Assembly: GCA_034401795.1 (NCBI GenBank)
Contig: CM067367.1
Location: 54,934,384-54,998,383, forward strand
DNA: 64,000 nucleotides
Direction: 5' to 3'
Source: Chaetoderma sp. LZ-2023a
Lineage: Eukaryota > Mollusca > Caudofoveata > Chaetodermatida > Chaetodermatidae
Shown: positions 11,247 to 22,465 of the stretch, one piece after another
Numbering within the stretch: position 1 is the stretch's first letter
Layout: each line of letters begins with the position of its first letter
Translations under genes and position numbers: made by a program
The notes under the pieces: generated by a model
Told to the model about the DNA's origin: nothing
What the model saw: only the letters and a program-made list of their open reading frames with translations
Database searches by the model: none

Positions 11247-12079
11247 ACCGATTACTATTGCATCTATGGTATATTATTTGTCCTGAAATTTAAAAGAATA
11301 TATATCCATTCAGGTAATTATCACCATCACAACCATTAACATCACACTGGCATTGGCACAATATCATATATGATGTTAGATCTTTAAACATGTTTTCCTA
11401 ATTGCACCATTAAACATGGCTCTCAACATGTGCTGATGGGTAGTGATGTACATTATGCTAAATTGCTCTTCAAGAAATGCTTTTCTAAGTGGCAAAGAAA
11501 TTCTGCAGTAATTTTGCAGATTTTCTGGATTCTAAAGCTTTCACCTGACTGATAACCATGCAGACAATTTTTGCCAGAGATTTATTGCGAGGTATGTCTC
11601 AATAAATCTCTGCTCTATGCTTGTATTTAAGAGGGAGGCATTACTTGAGGGTCTTAAGGTAATTGCTTTGCGGGGCAATATCAGTCGTTACTTGCTGATT
11701 TTCATCAGCATTTCTGCCTTTTGTTAATTCACATTTGCGGCTAATGGCATGATTGTTTTTACTGGCCCTAGAAATAGCATTTCATCTTTCACTATTGTCC
11801 ATTATGGAGAGGTATTAATGTCTGTAGCTATTATAATGACCTGATCATAGCAGCATGTCGACCAGCTATATAGTTGATCTGTAATTGTGTGTTACGTGCC
11901 TAACTACAGTGCCTACCTACGCTGCCTGGGAATTTAATAGATTCTATGCTAACTGTTGTTCTAAATTTTTGAAATCTGCAAATCAAATGTTTGGAAAATG
12001 GTCAACCCATGCTCATGTATTGTATTCACTCGACATATTATGAATGAAAATATAAACATGCACAGACAGAGAATATTTT
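11247..12079. other. No gene seen
   Basis: AT-rich spacer. Short inverted AATAAATCTCTG / CAGAGATTTATT copies near 11575-11610 form a small hairpin. Confidence 0.4.
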
Positions 12080-12440
12080 CCATAGTCAATTAAACAATCA
12101 GAAAATAGTCAATTAAACAATCAGAAAATTTGACCATGGTCAATATTTGCCATAGTCATGTACACACCTGTCATATTTCAGGGTCGACCATGGTAATCGA
12201 TGTTTGACTATGAAGCCATGGTCAACTTTTTGCAGGAGGGTGGTTGGAACCGTAGCATTACTACCAGGGTAATATTTGTTAAGTCTTACCATAGTCTATC
12301 ATGGTAGTTGATAGCAACTATGGTCTAGCTTGGCTAAGACAGTGGTCAGTATCATGGTAATTCATGGTTATCACTGTCATCACTGAGATACCAGACCATG
12401 TTAATTCATGGTTTTCCATCAAATACAAGGCTACCATGGT
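12080..12440. repeat. CCATGGTC-rich tract 1
   Basis: Begins with a 23-bp unit (contains AATTAAACAATCAGAAAA) present twice in tandem at about 12084-12129. Then come many dispersed, often palindromic ACCATGGT / CATGGT / GACCATGG words to 12440. Not an exact tandem array. A second tract of the same composition lies at 23926-24500. Confidence 0.6.
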
Positions 12441-12444
12441 GTCA

Positions 12445-12797
12445 TAATCATCTAAGCGGCGTGTAGGATGATGTCATAATGATTACGACATACGTAATTC
12501 TTTTAGGCCCGTCTTTAACTCTTAATAGTCTGACACATTGTAAGAATTGTGTCTACTATTTAATAAACATGCTGTTGAATATTTTGAAACTAATTTGACT
12601 GGGTGCTGTTGCTGCCAACATTTGGCAGTAACAGCACCCAGTCAAATTAGTTTCAAAATGTTCAACAGCTTACCTGTATAGTTTTCTGGAAATTGATAGT
12701 CAGAAAGTTCAGAGGTCAATCGATACCAACATGAGCTAGGGGTGGGTGGAGCTCAGCTAGAGATTGATGGGTCATAGCTAAAAATGGAAAGATCCAT
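12445..12797 (-). mobile_element. MITE-D
   Basis: Reverse orientation: GATGATGTCATAATGATTAC, CTTTAACTCTTAATAGTCTG, central palindrome GGGTGCTGTTGCTGCC and inverse, AATCGATACCAACATGAGC, and terminal AAAAATGGAAAGATCCATT. Confidence 0.8.
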
Positions 12798-13110
12798 TCT
12801 CTAACCAGCAGGATTGTGGCCAGTTCAATATTAGCATGTATTGATTAAATGAATATGGAATCTGATCTAACACAGTTAATAGACCAGGAATCATTATCAC
12901 ACATCCACTATTGATTATATGTCCATTAGACGATCGTTAGAATGTTAAGTTTGTCTTCCTCGACAGACATTATCTGTCACCTAAATCTTTGAATATGGAA
13001 ATAGTGAACTATTATTGAACTGAATTGCCAGGTTATCTTACTTGCGTGCGTCACAGGCAGCAACAGCCCCCAGTCAAAATAGTTTGAAAATATTCTCTAT
13101 ATAGCTTTTA
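12798..13110. other. Spacer with a MITE-D scrap
   Basis: No gene. Positions 13050-13090 (GGCAGCAACAGCCCCCAGTC, TTTGAAAATATTC) are a half-palindrome of D/E type. Confidence 0.4.
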
Positions 13111-16100
13111 TTAGTTCACCTGGCCTGATGGGCAAAGTGGGTTTATGCCATGGCAGCCGGCCATCCGTCTGTGATCCATCATCTGTCATTCATCCGTCCA
13201 TCTAATCGCATCTCATTTATACGTTGACCGATTTGAACCAAATTTGGATGGAAGGATCCTATGATGGTAGGCTCCAGATCGTCTATTCAGAATTTTGATT
13301 GGTAAATCATTTAAACCGCTACTCCCCCAATAGAAATGGCCTGACTTCAACGAAACTTGGCTGGACTAATTCTATACTCGTAGGCTTCAACGCTTCAAAT
13401 GCGAATTCTGATTGGTCAATATTTATGTGGGCCATCTTGGATTTTCTGGAACTCAATTAAAAGCATACCATCATTAACTACTTGACAGATTTCGAGCAAA
13501 TTTGGTTGGCATCACCCTATAGTGGGATGCTTCAGAATTTCTATGCAGAATTTTGATTGGTCTATTTTTTTGGCGCCCATCTTGAACTTTTCGAAAATGG
13601 CGGCAAATCATTTAAAACGCTACTCCTCATTAACTGCTTGGGCAATTTCAACCAGACTTGACTGGAAGGATAATATTCTGGTAGGTTTCAGAACTTGTAT
13701 ACAGAATTTTGATTAGTCAATTTTTCCAGCGCCCATCTTGGATTTTTTTAACATTTCAGGAAATCGATTAATATGTTACTCGTCATTAACCACTTGAACA
13801 ATTTCAAGCAAACTGGGGTTGGAAGGACGCTAGACTGGTATGCTTCAAAACATGTGTAGAATTTTGATTGGCCAATTTTTCTGCTGGCCATCTTCGATTT
13901 TTTTTAAATTTATAAAAATCAGTTAAAAGCCTCATTCTCAGTAACCACTGGGACGATTTCAAGCAAACTCTGTTGGAACGACCCTAGCGTGGTATGTTTC
14001 AGAACATGTATACAAAATTTAGATTGATCAATTTCTTTGGCAGCTATCTTGAATTTTCCGGAAAAAATGGTGTGAAATAGTTTAAAACGCTACCCCTCAT
14101 TAACTTCTTAGGCGATTTCAACCAGACCTGGCTGGAAGGATACTAGGTTAGTAGGTTTCAGATTTCTTGTACAGAATTTAGATTGGTCATTTTTACCAGC
14201 AGGTTGCAGCCATCTTGGATTTTCTGCAAACTTTGAAAAATCAGTTAAAATGCTACTCATTATAACCTCTCAAACGATTTTAAGCAAACGCCACTGGAAA
14301 GACCATAGAGTGGTGTGCTTCAGAGCTTGTATACATAATTTTGAAAAATGGCTGGAAAACATTTAAAACACTACTCTGATATGGTCCTACTTCAACGGAA
14401 CTTGTGTGGATTTATTGGTAGGCTTCAACACTTCTAACGAGAATTCCGATTGCTCAATATTTCTGCTGGCCATCTTGGATTTTCTGAAAATTTATGGAAT
14501 CAGTTAAAAGCCTACTCATACACCTGACTGATTTCAACCAACCTCGGTTTGGAGTACCCCCGTGAGTGGTATGCTTCAGAACTTGTATACAGAATTTTGA
14601 TTGTTATATTTTTTTGCCGGCCATCTTAAATTAAAAAAAAAAAAGGGAAATTGTTTAAAATGTTACTCCTAATTAACTGCTTGGCTGCCCTGTAGGTGGG
14701 GCTTAGAATACACCTTCGGTATCCTCTGCGTGTCGTAAGAGGCAACTAAAGGAGGTAAGGGTGAGGTAACCCTGACAGAAACCTCGAGTGCTGAAGACGG
14801 AGGTTCCAGGCCGCACGGCGCACTCTAATAAACCATGGATCCACGCACTTAACGCTTATGATCATGTCGATAGTCACTTACAGGACTGGCGGTATGATCA
14901 GCGAACGAAAAGAAGAAGATTAACTGCTTGGCCAATTTTTACCCGACTTGACTGGTAGGTTTCAGAACATGTATACAGAATTTTGAGTAGTAAATTTTTC
15001 TGCCAGCCATCTTGGATTTTCTGAACATTTCTGCTCAGAAAAATGGGAAATTGTTTAAAATGTTACTCCTAATTAACTGCTTGCATAATTTTTACCAGAC
15101 ATGACTGGAAGGATACTAGGCTGGTAGGTTTCAGAACATGTATACAGAATTTTGAGTGGTAAATCTTTCTGCCAGACATCTTGGATTTTCTGAACATTTC
15201 TGGAAATCTGTTAAAAGCCTACTCTGCATTAACCACTTGGCCAATTTCAAGTAAACTCGGCTGGAACGACACTTCAGAACTTGTATACAGAATTTTGATT
15301 GATCAATTGTTTTGGTGACCATCTTGAATTTTCAGGAAAATGGCTGGAAATCATCTAAAATGCTACTGCTCATTAACTGCTTGGGAAATTTCATCCAGAC
15401 TTGGCTGGAAGGATACTAGGCTCATAGGTTTCGGAGCATGTATACAGAATTTTGGTTGATCATTTATTCCGGTGGCCATCTTGGATTTTCTGAACATTTC
15501 GGGAAGTCAGTTAATTAATGTGACTGCTCATTAACCGCTCTTACGATTTCAAGCAAACTAGTTTGGGAGGACCCTAGAATGGTATACTTCAGAAGCTGTA
15601 TACAGAATTTTGATTGGTCTATTCTTTCGGCTGGCCGTCTTGAAATTTTCCAAACAATGTCGGGAAATCGTTTAAAACGCTACTCATTAACTACTTGGGC
15701 AATTTCAATCAAACTTAAGGATACTAGCATGGTAGGTTTCAGGTCATGTATACAGAATTGTGATTGGCCAATTTTCCATAGATTTTCTGAATTTCTGGAA
15801 ATCCGTTAAATGCCTCCTCAGTAATCACGTGACCAATTTCAAGCAAACTCACTTGGAACAACCCTAGAGTGGTATGCTTAAGAACATGTAATTTTGATTG
15901 ATCAATCTTTTTAGTGGCCATCTTGAATTTTCTGAAAATTTCTGGAATTCAGTTAAAAGCCTACTCTTCATTAACCCCTTGGCCAATTTCAAGTAAACTC
16001 TGTTGGGAGGAGCCTAGAGCTTCAGAACTTTGATTGGTCTATTTTTTCGGCGACCATCTTCAATTTTCCAAAAATGGCAGAAAATCGTTTAAAACCCTAC

Positions 16101-16805
16101 TCATTAACTGCGGGCAATTTCAACCAGACTTGGCTGGAAGGATACTAGGCTGGTAGGTTTTCAGAACTTGTATACAGAATTTTGATTGGTCAGTTTTTCT
16201 GGTGGCCATTTTAGATTTTCTTAACATTTCGGGAAATCAATTCAAATGTTACTCCTCATTAACCATTTGAACTATTTCATGCAAATTTGGCTGGAAGGTC
16301 CCTAGAGTGGTGTACTTCAGAGTTTGTATACAGATTTTTGATTGGTCAGTTTGTTCAGAGGCCATCGTGAATCATGACTGGAAATCATTTTTGACGCAAC
16401 TCCTCATTAACCGCTTGTTCCAGTCGCCATCTTGTTCTCCAAAATGGCATTTCAGAAACTGTTGTATGGATGTGGCTGAAACTCATTAGATTTAATTTCA
16501 TCCATGGCTAAGGGTGATTAAATTTTGTTCAAGGGAGCTTGGTCCTTGATAAAACATGGTGGTCATGGACCAATACAAATTTTGGGTTTGGCCATATTGG
16601 ATTGTTTTATTGGCTTGATGGAACCTAAAGTTCAATCTGATTGTGTTGTCAGCGTTCATCATTAATTTCCTACTAAATATCGATTGTACTGAATTCCCAA
16701 TTTTGTATTTTATGTCTTGTCTCTGCTAAATTAAAAATATTATTTTTGTTCAAATGCTCGTGGTTCAAATGCTAATGGTCCTAGTGAGTGTTAAGGCCTC
16801 TTGTT
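13111..16805 (+). mobile_element. Long HINE-C with ~20 core repeats of ~160 bp
   Basis: Head TTAGTTCACCTGGCCTGA and TTTATGCCATGGCAGCC, a short (GTCY) region at 13155-13205, then about 20 diverged tandem units with a period of 150-165 bp. Each unit carries versions of CTACTCCTCATTAACTGCTT, ATTTCAAGCAAACT, GGAAGGAYCCTAG, CTTCAGAACTTGTATACAGA, TTTTGATTGGTCAATTTTT and GCCATCTTGGATTTTC. The end at 16780-16805 has a worn tail (CTAGTGAGTG, AAGGCCTCTTGTT). The same head and tail with a different ~600-bp core occur at 3591 and 58603, so one end-pair has captured two cores. A SINE-like insert splits one unit. Confidence 0.75.
14686..14918 (+). mobile_element. SINE-like insertion with 14-bp target duplication
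   Basis: A 233-bp segment unlike the tandem units around it interrupts one unit exactly. ATTAACTGCTTGGC at 14672-14685 is repeated at 14919-14932, a classic LINE-type target-site duplication. It carries GGTGGGGCTTAGAATACACC and GTGTCGTAAGAGGCAACTAA, ends in a purine-rich GAAAAGAAGAAG, and has no coding frame. A GGTTCCAGGCC word near 14804 is weakly like a pol III B box. I believe the GTCGTAAGAGGC word recurs in invertebrate SINEs, but cannot confirm the family. Confidence 0.75.
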
Positions 16806-16984
16806 CTAAAAATATTTCTCTTCTAACAAAACCAATTGTATTTTATTAATGCGTGGTACTGTAACAATTTACTGCTGCAGGAGAAAAATATGTTACTGAT
16901 GTAGTGATATTCTGCTGAATGGTTTCAAAATAATTGATCATGCCTGCAGCAACCACTTGCAATACATATTGCAGCTCTCCAATA

Positions 16985-17220
16985 AAATGGAGGTATAGAA
17001 TGGACCTATGGCAGCAATAGCGCCCTGTCAAATTAGTTCCAAAATATTCAACAGCATGTTTATTAAATAGCAAATACGATTCGTACAGCGTGTCAGACTA
17101 TTAAGCGCTAAAGATGGGTGAGCTAAAGATGGGTGATATCGGATCATTCATGACGTCAGAATACAAGTCGCGTAGTTGATTATGACATCATATGATTGAG
17201 TGAGGAAATGGATTCATGAA
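16985..17220 (+). mobile_element. MITE-D, left part replaced
   Basis: From GGCAGCAATAGCGCCCTGTC through TTTATTAAATAG to the tail with TGACGTCA at 17151-17158 and GATTATGACATCATATGATT. The first half of the element is missing. Confidence 0.7.
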
Positions 17221-17687
17221 TTGAATCTGTATTGCTATAATACGAAGAAAATTAACCCTTTTAATACTACAAGCATCAAACCAGTGCGGATAGTTTTAAA
17301 TAAACATGGCATGATGTCTACAGCACAGCAGGAATGCATGAAGATGTTAACAAGTTAGTAAGATTTAAGCATGAAGTTCAAGCGAAGTACAGATTCATAG
17401 TTACTAGCTTAAGTAATTTGTTTTAATGGCTGACCAGCTGTGAATACCAGCATGGAATCTTTCCCTGAACACCTGCCTTGATGGATTGGCTGCAGTTTCT
17501 AGTTCCTTGTTATCAATATTTCCTTGTCCATGTCAATTACCCCTGGGTGAATGCATCGCCCTCTCATTATCACTTATACATAGAGCCAGACCCACTCTGG
17601 AGACCATGTGACTTATGATGCCACAAGATGCCTGTTCCTTAACCCTAATTAATCATACGGAGATTGGGTAAGAAGATTTACAGTTTT
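17221..17687. other. No gene seen
   Basis: Spacer; no recognisable exon or repeat. Confidence 0.35.
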
Positions 17688-17865
17688 GCTTAAGGAATGT
17701 CCATTTATAGAATAAGAGATTATTTTGAAAATTTAGCGCTGGAGTGACTAGCTGGCTCGATTATTCGATAATCGAGCCAGTCATTCCAGTGGTAAAATGA
17801 AAGTGAACATTCCTCAAGCCCACTACATTGGCCATTTTTGGGTGGTTTGACCATGAATGGGTTAA
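17688..17865 (-). mobile_element. MITE-A, truncated left, enlarged loop
   Basis: Arms AATGTCCATTTATAGA and TTGAAAATTTAGCGCTGGAG; the loop GCTGGCTCGATTATTCGATA/ATCGAGCC is longer than the family norm. Right end GACCATGAATGGGTTAA. Confidence 0.7.
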
Positions 17866-17885
17866 ATGTGTAACTAGGTGTAGGA

Positions 17886-18125
17886 TTAACCCTTTAACCC
17901 TCGAATTCGTTCAAGAAAATTTCAATTTTCTCAGAAAATGCCCTTTTGCAGACCATGAGAAGACTGTTTTTGAAAATTTACCACTGGAATAACTGGCTTG
18001 GTTATCGAGACAGTCAGTCATTCCAGTGGTAAATTAAAAAACATAGTCTTCTTGGTCTGCAAATAGACATTTCCTAAGACCACTGCGGAAGCGGGTTTTG
18101 GCTGATATGAGTGTTAAAGGGTTAA
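17886..18125 (-). mobile_element. MITE-A, complete
   Basis: TTAA 17886-17889 and 18122-18125. Left CCCTTTAACCCTCGAATTCG, right GGCTGATATGAGTGTTAAAG. A 4-base duplication (GTCAGTCA) sits in the right inner arm. Confidence 0.85.
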
Positions 18126-18304
18126 AGCACTATTGTTTTAGGGTCTAAAATGGCTACCTCTGTATACAAATCTACATGTTAGCGAATGTGATGTCAGTCC
18201 ATGTCCTAGAAAAAATACCATTCAGAGTTTTGTTTCCTGGTTATCAGTAGGTAATACTAGTATGTGGTTTTCCAACAACTAACTTCATTATGTATTTGGA
18301 TAAT

Positions 18305-18662
18305 TCATGAGTCCATTTCCTCACTCAATCATATGATGTCATAATCAACTACGCGACATGTATGCTGACGTCATAATCATGCCATAATGAATGATTCGAT
18401 TAAGCCCGTCTTTAACGCTTAATAGTCTGCCACGTTCTACGAATTGTATGTGTTTGCTATTTAATAAACATTCTGTTGAATATTTTGAAACTAATTTGAC
18501 TGGGCGCTGTTGCTGCCATAATATTTAACAGCTTACTTGTATACTTTTGTGGAAATTGATAGTCACAGAGTTCAGAGATCGATCGATCCTGACATGAGCG
18601 AGGTATGGATGGAGATTAGTTAGAGATGGGCGGGGCATAGCTAAAAATGGAAAGGTCCATGG
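18305..18662 (-). mobile_element. MITE-D, half of central palindrome lost
   Basis: Reverse copy: GAGTCCATTTCCTCAC start, TGACGTCA at 18366-18373, TTTAACGCTTAATAGTCTGC at about 18410, core GGGCGCTGTTGCTGCC without its inverted partner, GATCGATCGATCCTGAC, end TGGAAAGGTCCAT. The uninterrupted CGCTTAATAGTCTG here is an empty version of the site filled by MITE-A at 41576. Confidence 0.8.
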
Positions 18663-18813
18663 TATGACATTGTAGATCAACAGGAGTATTAAGTCTGTGT
18701 GACATGATTAATTTTCATGGTTCACTAATGATCAAAGAAAAATGGCATCGTATGGTGAGCACCAAACTTGATAAAAAATATTTTATGCACTTATTTCATC
18801 ACTAACAGTAATT

Positions 18814-19075
18814 TTAACCATTTAATGGTCAAGATTGATAAAAAGAAAAAATATTTGCTCGGTGAATGGCCATTTGCCAGCCCCAGACAAGATTATTTTT
18901 GAAAATTTACCACAGGAATGACTGGCTCGGTTACTTACTACCAGTGTCATTACAATGGTCAAATTTTAGAATTAGTCTTCTCATGGCCTAAATGCAAATG
19001 AACATTCTTCATGACCCCTGTAGGCCAACTTTAGCTTGGCTTGAACATTACTGCGTTTTAAGTCATGAAATTTTC
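18814..19075. mobile_element. MITE-A, diverged
   Basis: TTAA 18814-18817 then CCATTTAATGGTCAAG. Arms GGCCATTTGCCAGCC and GAAAATTTACCACAGGAATG are readable. The centre is rearranged and the right TTAA is not certain. Confidence 0.65.
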
Positions 19076-19099
19076 GAACAAATTAAATTTAAAGCTTTT

Positions 19100-19218
19100 A
19101 TGACAGTGACTGACACGCTTAGTAGCATTGACTTTCGGTAAAATTATTTTCAAAAATATTCACCTGAATATTCTTTACATAAAAAAAGAATTTGTCCTTT
19201 CTGGTATGTGAGGGTTAA
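19100..19218. mobile_element. MITE-E right half
   Basis: GTAAAATTATTTTCAAAAAT, ATTCTTTACAT, AAGAATTTGTCCTTTCTGGT, then TTAA 19215-19218 shared with the next element. Confidence 0.5.
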
Positions 19219-19414
19219 CCCTTATCACTCTGATGTCAATATTCTATCTTTTATTGTGTCAGTATCACAGAAACTGGTGTACATTTTTCAACAATTTTGC
19301 TGGAATATGTTGCTGTCTACGACAGCACCATCTCCCACCAAATTTGTTGAAAAATGACCACCAGTTCATCTTTTAATTTAATTTGAAAATTAACACCAGA
19401 GTGATAAGAGTTAA
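19215..19414 (+). mobile_element. MITE-F, complete (type copy)
   Basis: TTAA 19215-19218 and 19411-19414. Ends CCCTTATCACTCTGATGTC and ACACCAGAGTGATAAGAG are inverted partners. The inside is palindromic: TACATTTTTCAACAATTTTG and its inverse AAATTTGTTGAAAAATG. No coding capacity. Confidence 0.8.
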
Positions 19415-20088
19415 AGCTTTATATGATTTCCTGTAAAGTTTATTACAATCTGAGACATTTTCCCATGGATGTGTGTTTCTGGAGTTGAGATGTTTTGATG
19501 TTCAGGTCACCCATAACCTCAATCTCTTGCCAGATTTTCCTGACTAAACACAAATGTTTTCATTGCCAATACATGATTGGATTCATCTGCTGGTCACTGA
19601 CTGGTCAAGCCACTCTATTCCAGTATGATAGTTAACCGGTTTGTTTTTCCAATGTCAGAGAAGTATAATTTAAATTCTGAGTTAAACGTGACCTATATTG
19701 AATTGTTAAATTTTGATAAATTAAAGATTGTTGCTGCAACGACTTCCAATCAAATTATTTCCTAATTAACCCGTAGCAGTTTAACTCAATAATGCTGTTT
19801 TGCCACATATAGAATGAAAACTAATAGTGGTCAGTATCGTATGGCATGGATGAAATTGGGCCATTTATATAAAGAGGCAGAATTATTTGCAAAATGAACA
19901 TTTAAGTAAACCAATTGTATCAGCTAATTGTGTTTATTGCAAAAAATTCTAATGTAATTACTTTACTTTAGACAGGAAATGGTCATTATTGGTCAGTTTT
20001 GAGCCAGTTAGAGTATGTTCATTTGCCTGTTTGATTGGTTGGTGGCATAAATGCCGTGATCTATACATATAGTTTGTTGGTCAATTTG
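19415..20088. other. No gene seen
   Basis: AT-rich spacer; AACCCGTAGCAGTTTAAC at 19768 hints at another eroded TTAA-MITE end, not provable. Confidence 0.35.
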
Positions 20089-20325
20089 TTAACTCAGTAA
20101 TGGTCGGACCTGCCAAAATCAAATGCTGCGATTTTGATGACTGCCCATTTGCAGAAGATTATTATTGTAAATTTACCACTGGAATGACTGGCTCGGTTAT
20201 CAAGCCAGTCATTCGCTTGGTTATCAAGCCAGTCATTCCAGTGGTAACTTTTTTAAATAGTCTTTTGTCCTGCAAATGGCCATTCACTGAATACAAATTT
20301 AGATTTTTATGACCATTAAATGGCT
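20089..20325 (+). mobile_element. MITE-A with duplicated loop
   Basis: TTAA 20089-20092. The block TTGGTTATCAAGCCAGTCAT is present twice in the centre, giving two alternative hairpin loops. Right TTAA eroded. Confidence 0.75.
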
Positions 20326-20399
20326 AAAGAGGACATCTGTATTACAGCAAAAATCTGGCTATTTTCACAGAGTTGTTAAAATTCTATAACAAGGACAAA

Positions 20400-20890
20400 T
20401 TTGCGTCCTTGATATATTTTTCAATCAGGCCACCATGAGGTCAAAAGTGTCTATTTTGAAAACGATATTCCTGAAAGGTGTTGCGTTTTAACTTTTGACT
20501 CCAGCATTGGCATATATGTCTTTGGGACACACTGGAGGAGTGTCGAACCAAGTTTGGAGAACATTGTTGCAATAGAATGATCATTATTGAAAAATGCCGA
20601 TCTTTAAAACAATGTTGTTGAAAATTGTTGCTGTTGCGTTTTAGATTTTTTAACCCAAAATTAGCATCTCTGTCATTGCGATGCCACAGGCAAACTTCCA
20701 CCCAAGTTTGGAGATGATGATCCCTTCAGCAGAACCAGCCTTATTGAAAAATGTTTATTTTTAAAACAATGTTGCAGTTGTTTATTTTACCTCGAAATTA
20801 GCATACATCTTTGGGACCCCACAGGCAATTAAGCGTACACCCAAATTTGGAGAAGATCCCTTCAGGAGAACCAGAGTTATTAAGAATGGC
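20400..20890 (+). repeat. Tandem-core repeat L (about 3 units)
   Basis: Diverged units of about 140-160 bp with recurring words ATTGAAAAATG, TTTAAAACAATGTTG, AATTAGCATA, TCTTTGGGAC, CCACAGGCAA and CCAAGTTTGGAGA, seen near 20518, 20672 and 20810. Resembles the core of a HINE-like element without recognisable ends. Confidence 0.6.
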
Positions 20891-21127
20891 TTAACCCTTT
20901 AACACTCATATCAGCCAAAATGCCTTCTGCCGTGGTCTTGAGGAATGTCCATTTGCAGACCAAGATAGGACTATTTTTGAAAATTTTACCACTGGAATGA
21001 CTGGCTCGATAACCGAGCCAGTCATTCCAGTCGTAAATTTTCAAAAATAGTCTTCTTGGTCTGCAAATGGAGCTTTCTATGAGAAAATTTAAATTTTCTT
21101 GTACAAATTCAAGGGTTAAAGGGTTAA
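20891..21127 (+). mobile_element. MITE-A, complete; part of an inverted duplication
   Basis: TTAA 20891-20894 and 21124-21127, with typical ends. It shares private variants (GTACAA near the right end, GGAGCT in the arm) with the minus-strand copy at 55649-55885, and the 85 bases after it are duplicated there too. Confidence 0.9.
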
Positions 21128-21208
21128 GAACAAGAGCAACAACCAGCATTATACACGCTCATTAATCCGGGCATCTAGTGACGCGGTTCATACTCACAAA
21201 TTGCTTAG
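21124..21208 (+). repeat. Duplicated flank, inverted copy at 55568-55652
   Basis: This 85-bp segment (contains AACAACCAGCATTATACACG and ATCTAGTGACGCGGTTCATA) matches the reverse complement of 55568-55652 with three differences. It is not part of the MITE consensus, so it marks a copied genomic piece. Confidence 0.85.
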
Positions 21209-21506
21209 ATATTATTTAATATTTATATATGCTTCAGTGTTGATGTACATATTCTACGATAAATATAATCACACATGGAGTTGATCGTCAATTTAAAAAA
21301 AATCTATGGACCGCTGCTGTGAAGCGATCATTTTTCCATGTCACTCCCTCCCCGCTGCTAGTGATTTGTACTCTCATCTAATACCTACCATGAAGCTGTC
21401 ATAGCTCACTCCCCACTGCTATGATGATGATCTCCCACAAACTGAAACATGTGCAGCAAAGTAGACATGTATGCACATAGTTATTCACAATACATGCAAA
21501 CAGGAA

Positions 21507-21753
21507 TTAATGCTTTGACCTTTTAACACTTATATCGGCCAAAAACGGCTTGTGCAGTGATCTTGAGAAATGTCCATTTGCAGACCAAGAGAAGACTATT
21601 TTTGAAAATTTACAACTGGAATGACTGGCTCGATAACCAAGCCAGTCATTTCAGTGGTAAATTATCAAAAATAGTCTTTTCTTGGTCTGCAAATGGACAT
21701 TTTCTATGAGAAAATCTAAGTTTTTTAAACAAATTTGAGTGCTAAAGGGTTAA
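21507..21753 (+). mobile_element. MITE-A
   Basis: Left end CCTTTTAACACTTATATCGG shortly after TTAA 21507-21510; right TTAA 21750-21753, shared with the next MITE-E. Centre TGGCTCGATAACCAAGCCAG. Confidence 0.8.
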
Positions 21754-21931
21754 GCCTAAAAAACCAGAGATGACAAATTCTGTATGATGTAGGAATATTA
21801 TTTCTGTTGAATATTTTGAAATTAATTTGACTAGAACACGGTCAAGTCGAATTAGTTCAAAATATGCAACAGCTGCCATGTAGGTGTGTCTTGAAAATAA
21901 GATTCTGGAATTTCAAGGGTTAAACGGTTAA
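21750..21931 (+). mobile_element. MITE-E, shortened centre
   Basis: Begins TTAAGCCTAAAAAACCAGAG like 5887. Core GAAATTAATTTGACTAGAAC, inverse GTCGAATTAGTTC, and right end with TTAA near 21928-21931. Confidence 0.7.
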
Positions 21932-21997
21932 TGCACATAAGCTGGGTGTGAAGGTAATGTGTCATCCTAGAAAGATTTTCACCGTTTATCATGGGGT

Positions 21998-22210
21998 TTG
22001 GTCAAGAACATATAAATATTTGCATTATAGTGAACATCCACTTGCAGTACAAAATATCAGTATTTTAAAATAATTTACCACAAGTGACTGACTTGATTAT
22101 GGAGCCAGCCATTCTTATGTTAAAGTTTCAAAAATTGTCTTCTAATCGGCTTATAAATGGACATTTCCCAAGACCACTTTTTGGCCAGCTTGACCATTAA
22201 AGGGTTCATA
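21998..22210 (-). mobile_element. MITE-A, diverged
   Basis: Arms GAACATCCACTTGCAGTAC and TAAAGTTTCAAAAATTGTCT; right end TTGACCATTAAAGGGTT. Confidence 0.65.
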
Positions 22211-22226
22211 TGCTAAAGGTTGAAGA

Positions 22227-22465
22227 TTTACCCTTTAACGATCGAGCTGACCAAAAACAGTTTTGTACTTGTGTTCAAATATGTCCATTTGCGAACCAAG
22301 AGAAGACTATTTTTTAAAGCTTATCACTGGAATAACTGGCTCGATATCCGAACCAGTCATTCTAGTGATAAATGTTTAAAAATATTCTTCTCTTCGTCTG
22401 TAAGTGGACATTGTCTATGAATGAATTTAAATTTTCTTGAAGAAATTTGAGTGTGAAATGGTTAA
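22227..22465 (+). mobile_element. MITE-A, complete
   Basis: Left TTTA (worn TTAA) 22227-22230 then CCCTTTAACGATCGAGCTGA; right TTAA 22462-22465. Arms and central palindrome clear. Confidence 0.8.
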
